Shown: positions 25,052 through 33,975, counted from the first letter of the stretch. The stretch: 64,000 nucleotides of DNA from Oscillospiraceae bacterium (GCA_015067435.1 SVMM01000002.1:186001-250000); one strand, 5' to 3'. Numbers and translations are program-made. The notes: generated from the sequence alone by a model not told the origin.

Positions 25052-25094
25052 AGCTGTGCGCCTCCTAAAGTCAATTGTCTTTCCTTCGCGCTCA

Positions 25095-25123
25095 ATTGTA
25101 CCACAGTTCCGCCCGCTTGGCAA
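25095..25123 (-). promoter_or_regulatory. Sigma-A promoter of pheB
   Basis: TTGCCA and TACAAT are separated by 17 bases on the minus strand. Confidence 0.8.
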
Positions 25124-25146
25124 GTGTTTTATGAAAGGAATCCCGC

Positions 25147-26205
25147 ATGAACGAACGCGCGCTCCGGCGTTTCCTGCTCTGCGCCGCCTCCGCCGCGGCG
25201 GCGGCGCTGCTGCTGTACGCCGCGCTGCGGTACGCGCTGCTCTGGCTGCTGCCGTTTCTCACCGCGTTTGCCGCGGCCGCCGCCATCGAGCCCGCCGTCC
25301 GCTTCCTGCACGCGCGGCTGCGCCTGCGCCGGAGCTTTTCCGCGCTGGTGCTGACGCTGTTCCTCGTGTTCGTGCTCGGCGGGCTCCTCTCGCTGTTCGG
25401 CGCGGCGCTCGCCGGCGAGGCGGCGGCGCTGCTGGAGCGCGCGCCCGCCCTGCTGGACGCCCTCCCCGCCGCGCTGGACGCCCTGCTCGCGCGCGTCGAG
25501 CGGTACAGCGCCGCCTGTCCGGCGTGGCTGCGCGAACGGATCGAGGCGTCGCTCGCGCGCACGCTCGCGGACGCGGAAACGCTGCTCGGCGACCTTGCCG
25601 GACGGCTCGTCAGGCGTCTCGGCATGGCGGCAACCGCCGTGCCGGGCGTCGTGCTCGCCGTCGCTACGACTGTATTGGCGATCTACTTTACATCCGCGTC
25701 GCTGCCAGAGCTGAAAGGCTTTGTTTCCGCGCATCTCTCCCCCGCCGCGCGCAGGCGGCTGCTCGATCTGCGCGGCGGGCTTGCCGCGTCCGCGCGCCGC
25801 TGGCTGCGCGCGGAGCTGACGCTCGGCGCGGTCACGTTCTCGCTGCTGCTCGCGGGGCTTCTGCTGCTGCGCGAGCCGTACGCGCTGCTGCTCGCGCTGC
25901 TCATCACGCTGGTCGACGCGCTGCCCGTCTTCGGCACGGGCACGGTGCTGCTCCCGTGGGCTGCGGCGGCGCTGCTGCTGCAAAACACGCCGAAGGCAAT
26001 GGCGCTCGCGGCGCTGTATCTCGTCACGCTCGTCGCGCACAACGTGCTCGAACCGCGCCTGCTCGGCGCGCAGGCGGGCCTGCCGCCCATCGCGTCGCTG
26101 CTGGCGATGTATCTGGGCTACTGCGCCTGCGGCGTCGCGGGGATGGTGCTCTTCCCGTTCCTGCTGCTGCTCGCGGCGCAGCTCCTGCGTCAGAAAAGCG
26201 CATAA
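25147..26205 (+). CDS. AI-2E family / YtvI-like sporulation membrane protein
   Basis: This 352-residue polytopic membrane protein of the AI-2E exporter superfamily has about seven or eight hydrophobic segments. The segment LLPFLTAFAAAAAIEPAVRFL near residue 35 and the LITLVDALPVFGTGTVLLPWA block near 260 are typical. Sporulation protein YtvI belongs to this group, and the length fits. AAAGGA precedes the ATG. The gene is alone between divergent pheB and the convergent Na/Pi gene. A sporulation role is inferred, since the superfamily has several functions. Confidence 0.82.
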   Translation: MNERALRRFLLCAASAAAAALLLYAALRYALLWLLPFLTAFAAAAAIEPAVRFLHARLRLRRSFSALVLTLFLVFVLGGLLSLFGAALAGEAAALLERAPALLDALPAALDALLARVERYSAACPAWLRERIEASLARTLADAETLLGDLAGRLVRRLGMAATAVPGVVLAVATTVLAIYFTSASLPELKGFVSAHLSPAARRRLLDLRGGLAASARRWLRAELTLGAVTFSLLLAGLLLLREPYALLLALLITLVDALPVFGTGTVLLPWAAAALLLQNTPKAMALAALYLVTLVAHNVLEPRLLGAQAGLPPIASLLAMYLGYCACGVAGMVLFPFLLLLAAQLLRQKSA

Positions 26206-26234
26206 AACCGCGGCGGCAAGCTTGCCGCCGCGGT
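26204..26234 (-). terminator. Terminator between ytvI-like and Na/Pi genes
   Basis: A perfect 28-base palindrome (ACCGCGGCGGCAAG and its complement) is followed by TTTTA on the minus strand, so it mainly serves the Na/Pi gene. Confidence 0.7.
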
Positions 26235-26245
26235 CGATGTGTGAT

Positions 26246-28054
26246 TTACGCCTTGGCGTCCGCCTCGGCGAGCGCGCCGAAATACTTCTCGCGCGTCTCG
26301 CCGAATCTGCGGTTGTACTCGGCGTCCCCGCCCTGGTGGAGCTTGTGGATATACTCGTGGTGGTTGCTCATGATCGAGCTGTCCGAGAGCGAGAGCGTGT
26401 AGACGCCGACGTTGGAGCACTGGTCGGATACGCGCTCGATGTTCACCAGCACGTCGAGGAACGTCAGTCCCGCGTAGATCGTGCACTTTCCGTCGCGCAC
26501 GCGCTTGATGTGGTTGTTGCGCAGCGTCGCCACCAGATCGTCCACGACCTCCTCGACCGGCTCGATGCGCCGCGCCGTGCGCACGTCCAGTGTGCGGAAG
26601 CCCTGATAGGCGTAGCCCATGATCTCGTCGAGCGCGTCGCGCAGCACGCGCAGCTCCTCGCGCGCCATGTCGGAGAACTGCGCGCCCCTGTCGCGCAGCT
26701 CCTGCGCGTTCTCGGTCAGGTTGACCGCGTAGTCGCCGATGCGCTCGAACTCCGAGAAGCATTGAATGTAGAAGTTGAGCAGCTCGTTGCCGTTCCCCAT
26801 CGTCACGTGCGGCGAGAGCTTGATGAGATAGTTGTCCACGCGGTCGGCGAGCAGGTCGATGCGGTCCTCGTTCTCGTTGATGACGTCCACGGTGTGCTGA
26901 TCGTAGCTGTAGAGCACGTCCATCGCGCCGAGCACCGCCTCGTGCGAGAGCTTCGCCATCGTGCCGATCGCGCGCGCCGCGCCGGAGAGCGCAAGCGCCG
27001 GCGAGGAGAAGAACTTCTCGTCGAGCAGCTCCAGCTCGCGCTCCACGCTGACGCCGAGCTGCGTGTCATCCTTGACGATGCGGCGCGAGAGCTTTTCAAA
27101 CTGTCCGCACACCGGCAGCAGCGCCACCGCGGAGACCAGACGGAACACCGTGTGCACGTTGGCGATGCCGCCGGATGTCAGCGTCTTGTCCCACAGCGCG
27201 TCGAGCACACCCATGTGCCGCAGCACGGCGAGGCCGACGATGATGAGCACCGAGCCGCAGATGTTGAACAGGATGTGCACCACGCCCGTGCGCTTCGCGT
27301 CCGCCTTCGAGCCGATGGAGCAGACGATGGCGGTCGTCACGCAGTCGCCGATGTTGACGCCGATGATGATGGCGTAGACCGAGCTGAACGTCAGCGCGCC
27401 GGTCATGGACAGCGCCTGCAAAATGCCGATCGTCGCCGACGAGCTCTGGATCAGGAACGCGACGCCCGTACCGGCGAGAAAGCCCAGCACAGGCGTGTCG
27501 GACAGCCCCACGAACATCCGCGCGAACGACTCCGATTCAGAGAGCGGGCTGACCGCCGCCGTCATGTTGAGAAGGCCCGTGAACAGGATGCCGAAGCCCA
27601 TGGCGATCTGCCCCACGACGCCGGCGTGTTTGGTTTTGACCGCCATGATGAACAATATGCCGATGATCGCCGCCAGCGGCGCCAGCGTCGAGGGCTTGAA
27701 CAGGTCGACCCACGAGGCGCCGCCGCTGCCGTTGAGGTCCAGCAGGCGGATGATCTGGCCCGTGATGGTCGTGCCGACGTTCGCGCCGATGATGACGCCC
27801 AGCGACTGGTGCAGCGTGATGACGCCCGCGCCGACCAAGCCGGAGGTCAGCACGATGGTCGCGGTCGAGCTCTGGATCACGGCGGTGACGATCACGCCGA
27901 GGAAGAAGCCCACGAGCGGGTTGTTCGTCACCTTCTCCATCGCGTCCTTGAGCGCGCCGGAGGAGCTCTCCTTCAGCCCGTTCCCCATCAGGCGCATGCC
28001 GTAGAGGAACAGCGCAAGGCCGCCGAAGAGCGAAATCACATTGAATATAGTCAT
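26246..28054 (-). CDS. Na+/phosphate cotransporter (NptA/YjbB type) with PhoU-like tail
   Basis: This is a phosphate symporter or exporter of the PF02690 family. The 602-residue protein has two homologous membrane halves, each with the inverted QSSxAT motif (VIQSSTATIVLTS near residue 58 and LIQSSSATIGILQ near 195). A cytoplasmic PhoU-like helical domain follows from about residue 340. The start is placed at ATG 28054, after AAGGA; the GTG at 28102 would fall on the predicted transcription start. It stands alone with its own promoter. Confidence 0.92.
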   Translation of the reverse strand: MTIFNVISLFGGLALFLYGMRLMGNGLKESSSGALKDAMEKVTNNPLVGFFLGVIVTAVIQSSTATIVLTSGLVGAGVITLHQSLGVIIGANVGTTITGQIIRLLDLNGSGGASWVDLFKPSTLAPLAAIIGILFIMAVKTKHAGVVGQIAMGFGILFTGLLNMTAAVSPLSESESFARMFVGLSDTPVLGFLAGTGVAFLIQSSSATIGILQALSMTGALTFSSVYAIIIGVNIGDCVTTAIVCSIGSKADAKRTGVVHILFNICGSVLIIVGLAVLRHMGVLDALWDKTLTSGGIANVHTVFRLVSAVALLPVCGQFEKLSRRIVKDDTQLGVSVERELELLDEKFFSSPALALSGAARAIGTMAKLSHEAVLGAMDVLYSYDQHTVDVINENEDRIDLLADRVDNYLIKLSPHVTMGNGNELLNFYIQCFSEFERIGDYAVNLTENAQELRDRGAQFSDMAREELRVLRDALDEIMGYAYQGFRTLDVRTARRIEPVEEVVDDLVATLRNNHIKRVRDGKCTIYAGLTFLDVLVNIERVSDQCSNVGVYTLSLSDSSIMSNHHEYIHKLHQGGDAEYNRRFGETREKYFGALAEADAKA

Positions 28055-28110
28055 ATCAGACCGATCCTTAGTCTCAAGCTGTATGGAAATCGCAACTTCC
28101 ACCAGATACT

Positions 28111-28138
28111 ATAGTACCAGAAATTTGACGGATTTCAA
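28111..28138 (-). promoter_or_regulatory. Promoter of the Na/Pi cotransporter
   Basis: TTGAAA and TACTAT are separated by 16 bases on the minus strand; the -10 box matches 4 of 6. Confidence 0.5.
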
Positions 28139-28173
28139 GAGCGTTTTCGGAAAAAAAACGTGGAAATGCTCTC

Positions 28174-28201
28174 TTGCAAATCTCATCGCATATGATACAA
28201 T
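28174..28201 (+). promoter_or_regulatory. Sigma-A promoter of murI
   Basis: TTGCAA and TACAAT are separated by 16 bases, ending 24 bases before the ATG. Confidence 0.8.
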
Positions 28202-28225
28202 GTAAGGTAAATTGGAGGATTATAT

Positions 28226-29023
28226 ATGTATCAGAATTCATTTCCCATCGGCGTGATCGATTCCGGCATCGGCGGGCTGACCGTTGTGCGCCAGATCCAG
28301 AGGATCCTGCCCGGCGAGGACATCATCTTCTTCGGCGACAGCGCCAACTGCCCCTACGGCAACCGCAGCGCCGACGAGATCTATGAGCTTTCGCTGCGGA
28401 TGCTGCGCTATATGGAATCGCGGGGCGTCAAGTGCGTCGCCATCGCGTGCAACACGATTTCCTCGCTTGTCGAGCGGCTGCGCCCGCAGTGCCCGTTCCC
28501 ACTCATCAGCATCATCGAGAGCGGCGCGGACTATATCGCGCGGGAAAAGCTGCCGAGCGTCGGCGTCATCGCCACCGAATTCACGGTTTCCGCCGGCGTG
28601 TACGACACGCGCATTCACGCGCTCGCGCCAGACTGCGAGGTGGTGTCCCGAGGCTCGCCGGAGCTGGCGGGGCTCATCGACCGCGGCGACCTCAATCAGG
28701 CGGTCATCGACGAGGAGATCACCGCGCAGGTCGACGTCATCCTCTCCCGCGCGCCGGTCAGGGATCTGCTGCTTGCCTGCACCCACTTTCCCATCGTGGA
28801 GGAGAACTTCCGCCGCTGCTTTCCGGAGCTCCGGCTCATTGATCCCGCCGAACAGCAGGCGATCGCCGTCAAGAACATGCTGGTCTACCGCACGCTGACC
28901 AATCCGCAGAACCGCGGCAGCCTCACGGTGGAAACCTCCGGCGATCCCGACGTCTATGCCGCCATCGCAAGGATGCTTTCCCTCTACGGGCCAAAGGACT
29001 GTAAAGCCGTTTCACTTACATAA
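28226..29023 (+). CDS. murI: Glutamate racemase
   Basis: MurI makes D-glutamate for peptidoglycan. The 265-residue protein has IGVIDSGIGGLTVV (residues 8-21), FFGDSANCPYG near 35, the first catalytic Cys in IACNTISS near 73 and the second in LACTHFPI near 187. GGAGG lies 8 bases before the ATG. It is monocistronic, with its own promoter and a bidirectional terminator. Confidence 0.96.
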   Translation: MYQNSFPIGVIDSGIGGLTVVRQIQRILPGEDIIFFGDSANCPYGNRSADEIYELSLRMLRYMESRGVKCVAIACNTISSLVERLRPQCPFPLISIIESGADYIAREKLPSVGVIATEFTVSAGVYDTRIHALAPDCEVVSRGSPELAGLIDRGDLNQAVIDEEITAQVDVILSRAPVRDLLLACTHFPIVEENFRRCFPELRLIDPAEQQAIAVKNMLVYRTLTNPQNRGSLTVETSGDPDVYAAIARMLSLYGPKDCKAVSLT

Positions 29024-29057
29024 AGAGGCGTTTAGCCGAGCGAAACGCCTCTTTATT
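29022..29057 (+). terminator. Bidirectional terminator between murI and trmB
   Basis: The 12-bp stem AAAGAGGCGTTT/AAACGCCTCTTT has a 9-base loop and is followed by ATT. Confidence 0.85.
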
Positions 29058-29063
29058 ATGTGC

Positions 29064-29753
29064 TCATAATATAGACTTATTTTCATCGACTTCCGCGTTT
29101 TTCTCCGGCTCTGTCCACGGCTGCATCGTCGCCACGAGGCGGTGGATGGGCACGCCCTCCGCGTAAAACTTCGCCTCGTAGTCGGTCATCACACCGCGCG
29201 GGCCGTCCGCGTGCAGATCGTCCGTCACCTCGCTGAGCGCGAATCCGAACTGTGGGATTTCCTCCACGGAGAACGCAAACAGCTTCTCGTTGTCACTCTT
29301 GAACCAGATTTGCCCCTCGGGGACGAGCACGCGGCGGTAGAGCCGCAGGAAATTGCCGTGCGTCAGACGGCGCTTCGCCTGATTGCTCTTGGGCCACGGG
29401 TCGCAGAAGTTGATGTAGATACGGTCCACCTCGCTGCTTTCAAAGAACTCCGGCAGCTGGTTCACGTCCGCGTCGATGAACCGCACGTTTTCGATTCCCT
29501 CCCGCGCGGCGCGCTCCATGGCGACGACCATCGCGTCCGGCACCTTCTCGACGGCGATGAACAGCACGTCCGGCTCCGCCTTCGCCGTCTCGACCGTGAA
29601 GCGGCCCTTGCCGCAGCCCAGCTCGACGCGCAGCTCGCGCGCTCCGGGCATCAGCTCGCGCCAGTTCCCCCTGCGGTCGTACGGGTCCTTGATCTGATAC
29701 ACCTCGCAGCGCTCCATGCGGGGGATCAGATTCTTTTTTTTGCGCATTCTCAT
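29064..29753 (-). CDS. trmB: tRNA (guanine-N7-)-methyltransferase
   Basis: TrmB methylates G46 of tRNAs. The 229-residue protein has the SAM site VELGCGKGRFT near residue 42 and the TrmB signature FCDPWPKSNQAKRRLTH near 115-131. Start choice: AAAGGAG lies 10 bases before the ATG at 29753; a second ATG two codons later is possible, while the longer frame to 29834 runs into the promoter. Confidence 0.95.
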   Translation of the reverse strand: MRMRKKKNLIPRMERCEVYQIKDPYDRRGNWRELMPGARELRVELGCGKGRFTVETAKAEPDVLFIAVEKVPDAMVVAMERAAREGIENVRFIDADVNQLPEFFESSEVDRIYINFCDPWPKSNQAKRRLTHGNFLRLYRRVLVPEGQIWFKSDNEKLFAFSVEEIPQFGFALSEVTDDLHADGPRGVMTDYEAKFYAEGVPIHRLVATMQPWTEPEKNAEVDENKSIL

Positions 29754-29805
29754 GTGACAAAAACTCCTTTTGTGGCGCTTCCGCCGCCGATTCAAGCCGG
29801 CAGCT

Positions 29806-29834
29806 ATCATACCGTATCCGGACGGCAAAGGCAA
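29806..29834 (-). promoter_or_regulatory. Sigma-A promoter of trmB
   Basis: TTGCCT and TATGAT are separated by 17 bases on the minus strand. Confidence 0.75.
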
Positions 29835-29880
29835 GTATAAATATGAATGTTAAAAATATAACGAATTTCCGCTCAGGCTC

Positions 29881-29909
29881 TTGCAAATGCCGCGGCACAC
29901 GCGTATAAT
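29881..29909 (+). promoter_or_regulatory. Sigma-A promoter of crt-hbd
   Basis: TTGCAA and a perfect TATAAT are separated by 17 bases, ending 31 bases before the crt start. Confidence 0.85.
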
Positions 29910-29940
29910 ATGAACCATGAATTCAAAGGAGGGATACAGC

Positions 29941-30717
29941 ATGCCTTTTGTCAAGTATGAGCCGAAGGGCGACATCGCCTATCTCGTCATCGACCGTCCG
30001 GAGGCGCTCAACGCGCTCAACGCGCAGGTTCTCGCCGATCTGGACGCCGCGCTGGACGCCGTGGATCTCGACCTGATCCGCTGCCTGATCGTGCGCGGCG
30101 CGGGGGAAAAGTCCTTTGTCGCCGGCGCGGACATCGCACAGATGAAGGACCTTGATCCCGCGGGCGGCGAGACCTTCGGCAAGCAGGGCAACGACGTCTT
30201 CTTGAAGCTGGAGAGCTTCCCCATCCCCGTCATCGCCGCGGTGGGCGGCTATGCGCTCGGCGGCGGCTGCGAGCTCGCCATGGCGTGCGACTTCCGCATC
30301 TGCTCCGACACCGCGGTGTTCGGCCAGCCGGAGGTCGGCCTTGGCATCACGCCCGGCTTCGGCGGCACGCAGCGTCTGGCGCGCCTTGTCGGCCCCGGCA
30401 TGGCGAAGCAGATGATCTACACCGCGCGCAACATCAAGGCGGACGAGGCGCTGCGCATCGGTCTTGTCAACGCGGTCTATCCGGCGGGCGAGCTGTACGC
30501 CGCCGCGGAAAAGCTGGCAAGCACCATCGCCGCCAACGCCCCCATCGCCGTGCGCGCCTGCAAAAAGGCAATCAACGAGGGCATGGCTGACCCCATCGAC
30601 AAGGCGGTCGTGTGTGAGGAGAAGGCGTTCGGCTCCTGCTTCTGCACCGCCGACCAGCGCGAGGGCATGGGCGCTTTCCTCGAAAAGCGCAAGCACGATC
30701 CCTTCACCAATCATTGA
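29941..30717 (+). CDS. crt: 3-hydroxybutyryl-CoA dehydratase (crotonase)
   Basis: Crotonase interconverts 3-hydroxybutyryl-CoA and crotonyl-CoA. The 258-residue protein has the oxyanion-hole motif SFVAGADIAQMK near residue 60 and both catalytic Glu residues, in GGGCELAMACD near 110 and FGQPEVGLG near 135, followed by TPGFGGTQRL. AAAGGAGG precedes the ATG at 29941; the in-frame ATG at 29917 has no binding site. It lies 43 bases upstream of hbd, as in clostridial butyrate and butanol operons, though no bcd, etf or thl gene is nearby. Confidence 0.92.
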   Translation: MPFVKYEPKGDIAYLVIDRPEALNALNAQVLADLDAALDAVDLDLIRCLIVRGAGEKSFVAGADIAQMKDLDPAGGETFGKQGNDVFLKLESFPIPVIAAVGGYALGGGCELAMACDFRICSDTAVFGQPEVGLGITPGFGGTQRLARLVGPGMAKQMIYTARNIKADEALRIGLVNAVYPAGELYAAAEKLASTIAANAPIAVRACKKAINEGMADPIDKAVVCEEKAFGSCFCTADQREGMGAFLEKRKHDPFTNH

Positions 30718-30760
30718 GAGCTCCCAAAATTTTCAATAAAAAATCAGGAGGAACACGACA

Positions 30761-31597
30761 ATGAAAGTAGCAATCTTCGGCGCCGGCACCATGGGCAGCG
30801 GTATTGCGCAGGTCTTCGCGGCAAAGGGCCACACCGCCCTGATGTACGCGTCCAGCGTGGCTTCCGCCCAGCGTCACAAGGACAATCTTGCGAAGTCGCT
30901 CCAGAAGCGTGTGGACAAGGGCAAGATGGACGAAGCCGCCATGAAGGCGATTCTCGACAACGTCCTTGTTGAGGAAAAGAGCGCTGCCGCCGACGCCGAC
31001 CTCGTCATTGAGTGCGTCAAGGAGGATATGGCGACGAAGAAGGAGCTTTTGAACGAGCTCGACGCCATGTGCAAGGACAGCACCATCTTTGCGACGAACA
31101 CCTCCTCCCTCTCCGTCACCGAGATGGGTCTCGGTCTCAAGCACCCCGTCATCGGCATGCACTTCTTCAACCCCGTGCCCAGCATGAAGCTCGTCGAGGT
31201 TATCCGCGGCGCCAACACCACGCAGGAGACCTTTGATTTCATCTACAACCTCTCCAAGGAGATCGGCAAGGAGCCGGTCGAGGTTGCCGAGGCTCCCGGC
31301 TTCGTCGTCAACAAGATCCTCATTCCGATGATCAACGAGGCGATCGGCCTGGTCGAGACCGGCGTTGCCTCCGTCGAGGACATCGACAAGGCGATGCAGC
31401 TCGGCGCGAACCACCCGATGGGCCCCCTCGCCCTCGGCGATTTCATCGGTCTGGACGTCTGCCTCGCCATCATGAACGTTCTCTATGACGAGACCGGCGA
31501 TCCCAAGTATCGTCCCGCGCTCCTGCTCAAGAAGATGGTGCGCGGCGGCCAGCTCGGCAAGAAGAGCGGCAAGGGCTTCTACGACTACAGCAAGTAA
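30761..31597 (+). CDS. hbd: 3-hydroxybutyryl-CoA dehydrogenase
   Basis: Hbd reduces acetoacetyl-CoA to 3-hydroxybutyryl-CoA with NAD(P)H. The 278-residue protein has the Rossmann start [15 protein letters not shown] (residues 3-17), the signature [15 protein letters not shown] near 137 and [17 protein letters not shown] near 182. AGGAGGAA precedes the ATG. Length and motifs are standard. Codon usage is more restricted than in its neighbours, suggesting high expression. It forms an operon with crt and ends at an intrinsic terminator. Confidence 0.96.
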   Translation: MKVAIFGAGTMGSGIAQVFAAKGHTALMYASSVASAQRHKDNLAKSLQKRVDKGKMDEAAMKAILDNVLVEEKSAAADADLVIECVKEDMATKKELLNELDAMCKDSTIFATNTSSLSVTEMGLGLKHPVIGMHFFNPVPSMKLVEVIRGANTTQETFDFIYNLSKEIGKEPVEVAEAPGFVVNKILIPMINEAIGLVETGVASVEDIDKAMQLGANHPMGPLALGDFIGLDVCLAIMNVLYDETGDPKYRPALLLKKMVRGGQLGKKSGKGFYDYSK

Positions 31598-31613
31598 GCT
31601 CAAAACATACGAA

Positions 31614-31645
31614 AAGGACGGCTTTGCCGTCCTTTTCTTTTTGAG
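31614..31645 (+). terminator. Terminator after hbd
   Basis: The stem AAAAGGACGGC/GCCGTCCTTTT has a 3-base loop and is followed by CTTTTTG. Confidence 0.9.
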
Positions 31646-31665
31646 CAATATGCAAATGCCGATCC

Positions 31666-32232
31666 CTATTTGATCGTATACCCGCCGCGAACCAGCAGCT
31701 TCGTTGTCTCGGCGGTCGCCTTGACGCCGCGCTCGTCAATGGTCATCATGTACAGGTGGTTTTTCACCAGCGCGCTGCCGTTGCCGAGGATCGAGGCGTC
31801 TGTCTCGTCGATGAGGCCGGGACTCGACGGCGTAACGCAGCTCGCCGTGCCGACGCGCAGCATCACCTCGCAGCCGATGTCGCCGTAGAGCGTCTGACCA
31901 TTGGACATCGTCACGACCGAGAAGGTATCAGCGGCGGTTGAAGTGCCGCCGGACGACGGCGCAGCCGCGCCGCCGAACTGCTCGTTCAGGCGCTGCGTGT
32001 CCTGACGCACCTGCGCGTCGAACTTGTCCGCGAGCTCCTGATCCCGCACATCCAGCTTCTCGTCAACCTTCAGCAGCAGCTGCGCCAGAAACGTGTCGTT
32101 GAGATAGCTCAGCGACACGAGCGGGTCGCCCTCCGAGCCTGCACCGCCCGTCGCCGCGACCGAGACGACCAGCAGCGTATAGCTCACGAGCAGCAGCCCC
32201 GCAAGCCGTGCGATCCAATGGTTTTTCCTCAT
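31666..32232 (-). CDS. Secreted or membrane-anchored protein of unknown function
   Basis: This 188-residue protein has an N-terminal hydrophobic segment (about residues 9-26), followed by DPLVSLSYLNDTFLAQLLLKVDEKLD, a helical stretch with possible coiled coil, a Gly/Ser/Ala linker near residue 92, and a C-terminal beta-rich part including SNGQTLYGDIGCEVMLRVG. I do not recognise the family. It lies after mazF on the same strand, separated by a 14-bp hairpin, so it may be in the alr-mazF transcript. Confidence 0.75.
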   Translation of the reverse strand: MRKNHWIARLAGLLLVSYTLLVVSVAATGGAGSEGDPLVSLSYLNDTFLAQLLLKVDEKLDVRDQELADKFDAQVRQDTQRLNEQFGGAAAPSSGGTSTAADTFSVVTMSNGQTLYGDIGCEVMLRVGTASCVTPSSPGLIDETDASILGNGSALVKNHLYMMTIDERGVKATAETTKLLVRGGYTIK

Positions 32233-32251
32233 ATGTATCGAATCCTTCCTT

Positions 32252-32284
32252 CGCGGAGGCAGCCGTGCCGCGGCTGCCTCCGCG
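32252..32284 (-). other. 14-bp perfect hairpin between mazF and the secreted protein gene
   Basis: CGCGGAGGCAGCCG pairs fully with CGGCTGCCTCCGCG around a 5-base loop. There is no T run, and the next gene's ribosome-binding site lies just after it on the minus strand, so it may block exonucleases or set relative expression. Confidence 0.6.
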
Positions 32285-32288
32285 CGAA

Positions 32289-32651
32289 TTATACGAGTTG
32301 TGTATTTTGGAGCCCGAAGCTCACCGCGATCGCCGCGTCGACCTTGCCCATGATCTCGCCGTCGACACGGCCCATGTGCTCGCGCAGGCGGCGCTTGTCA
32401 AGGGTGCGGATCTGCTCCAGCAGCACCACCGAATCCCGCGGCAGGCCGCTGTCCGGCGCCGCGAGCGAGATATGCGTCGGCAGCTTCGCCTTGTTCGTCT
32501 GCGATGTGATCGCGGCGGCGATGACCGTCGGGCTGTAGCGGTTGCCGGTGTCGTTCTGCACGATGAGCACCGGCCGAACGCCGCCCTGCTCGCTCCCCAC
32601 CACGGGAGAGAGGTCGGCGTAATAGATATCCCCTCGTTTGACGTTGGTATC
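32289..32651 (-). CDS. mazF: MazF/EndoA (NdoA) endoribonuclease toxin
   Basis: MazF-type toxins cut mRNA at short sequence-specific sites. The protein (120 residues from GTG 32651) is very like Bacillus subtilis Endo[22 protein letters not shown] at the start, then RPVLIVQND with the catalytic Arg, VIAAAITSQ with the catalytic Ser/Thr, and [12 protein letters not shown] lies 10 bases before the GTG; another GTG at 32663 is too close to it. In B. subtilis the antitoxin gene sits between alr and ndoA; here the 166-base gap to alr has no such gene. Confidence 0.93.
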   Translation of the reverse strand, partial: DTNVKRGDIYYADLSPVVGSEQGGVRPVLIVQNDTGNRYSPTVIAAAITSQTNKAKLPTHISLAAPDSGLPRDSVVLLEQIRTLDKRRLREHMGRVDGEIMGKVDAAIAVSFGLQNTQLV

Positions 32652-32788
32652 CACGTTGTTCACACTCCGTGCGGAAGAAGTCCTTCTGGCGGCGCAGCCG
32701 CCCGTTGAAAGGCTACTCTCATTCTCCCACGCGGGGACGGTTTTTATACTTGGGAGCTTCGGCAGCCTCCGAATTTCCGCCCCCGTTT

Positions 32789-32818
32789 ATCGTATGCACA
32801 ACGTCCGGAACCGGTCAA
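32789..32818 (-). promoter_or_regulatory. Possible promoter of mazF
   Basis: TTGACC and TACGAT are separated by 18 bases on the minus strand, in the alr-mazF gap. Confidence 0.4.
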
Positions 32819-32829
32819 ATACTATCGAT

Positions 32830-33975
32830 TCAGTCGATAGCCTTACCGTTTTCAAAATAGATTCTCGGCACGCGCTTCGAGATGGCGCACAGCAGCTCGT
32901 AGGAAATGGTGCCCGCCAGCTTCGCGTCCGTCTCGCAGAGCATGTTCTCGCCGTAGACCTCGATCTCGTCGCCGGGCTTCAGGTCGGGCAGATCAGTGGC
33001 GTCGATCATGCACATGTCCATGCAGATACGCCCCACCTGCCGCGCGTCGCCATAGGGTGTGCGCACGATGAGTCGATTGGAAAGCGCGCGGTGCAGCCCG
33101 TCGGCATAGCCGATGGCCAGCACGGCGATGCGGCTGGGCTTGTCCGTGTAGTACGTGCGCCCGTAGCTGACGGAGGTCTCGGGATCGAAGTCCTTGACGG
33201 TGGAAACCGTGGTCTTCAGCCGCATCACCGGCTTCATGCCCATGCGCTCCGCCAGATCGCCCGTGCCGTAGAGGATGATGCCGCAGCGCACCATGTCCCA
33301 CGCCCACTCCGGATAGGTCGCGATGCCGCCGGCGTTGCAGCAGTGGTGGATACGGAAGCGGAAACCGTCCTTTTCCACCGCCTCGATCATCTTCACAAAG
33401 CGGTCGTGCTGCGTTTTGGTGAACGCCACGTGCTCCGGCGCGTCCTCGTCGGAGACGGCGAAGTGCGTGAAGACGCCCTCCACGTCGAGGTTCTTGAGCT
33501 TGAGCACCTCGCGGATGTCGCGCAGGCTCGCGTCAAAGTGGTTGTCGTCGCACTGGAAGCCCAGACGGCCCATGCCGGTATCCAGCTTGATGTGCACCTT
33601 CATTTTCCCGCCCGCGCGCGCCGCGGCGGCGTCATAGGCGCGCGCGATCTCCAGATTCGGGACCGCCTGCGTCATATCCAGCCGGACAATGCGCTCGCCC
33701 TGCTCCGCCGGGGTGTAGCCCAGCATCAGGATCGGCAGCTTAATGCCTCCCGCGCGCAGTTCCGCCGCCTCCTCGATGTTCGAGATCGCAAAATACGCCG
33801 CGCCGAGCTCCTCCAGCTTTTTCGCGATGCGCACGGCGCCGTGGCCGTAGGCGTCCGCCTTGACCACGCCCAGCAGCTTCGCGTCTGGCCCGACCTGTTT
33901 CCGGATCACATTGAAATTGTGCGCCAGATTGTCTAAGTCTACTTCCGCCCAGGTGCGCTTGAGTGTTTCTTCCAT
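32830..33975 (-). CDS. alr: Alanine racemase
   Basis: Alr supplies D-alanine for peptidoglycan. The 381-residue PLP enzyme has the Schiff-base Lys in GVVKADAYGHG (about residue 39), HIKLDTGMGRLG near 128, the catalytic Tyr region SVSYGRTYYT near 265 and GRICMDMCMID near 308. GAGGGGG precedes the ATG. It is followed by mazF in the order known from Bacillus, and preceded by a lipoprotein gene about 100 bases upstream. Confidence 0.97.
   Translation of the reverse strand: MEETLKRTWAEVDLDNLAHNFNVIRKQVGPDAKLLGVVKADAYGHGAVRIAKKLEELGAAYFAISNIEEAAELRAGGIKLPILMLGYTPAEQGERIVRLDMTQAVPNLEIARAYDAAAARAGGKMKVHIKLDTGMGRLGFQCDDNHFDASLRDIREVLKLKNLDVEGVFTHFAVSDEDAPEHVAFTKTQHDRFVKMIEAVEKDGFRFRIHHCCNAGGIATYPEWAWDMVRCGIILYGTGDLAERMGMKPVMRLKTTVSTVKDFDPETSVSYGRTYYTDKPSRIAVLAIGYADGLHRALSNRLIVRTPYGDARQVGRICMDMCMIDATDLPDLKPGDEIEVYGENMLCETDAKLAGTISYELLCAISKRVPRIYFENGKAID

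Noticed and set aside
26222-28114. 630-codon His/Arg-rich plus-strand frame opposite the Na/Pi gene
   Set aside because: Low-complexity shadow of the minus-strand transporter, with no start signal.
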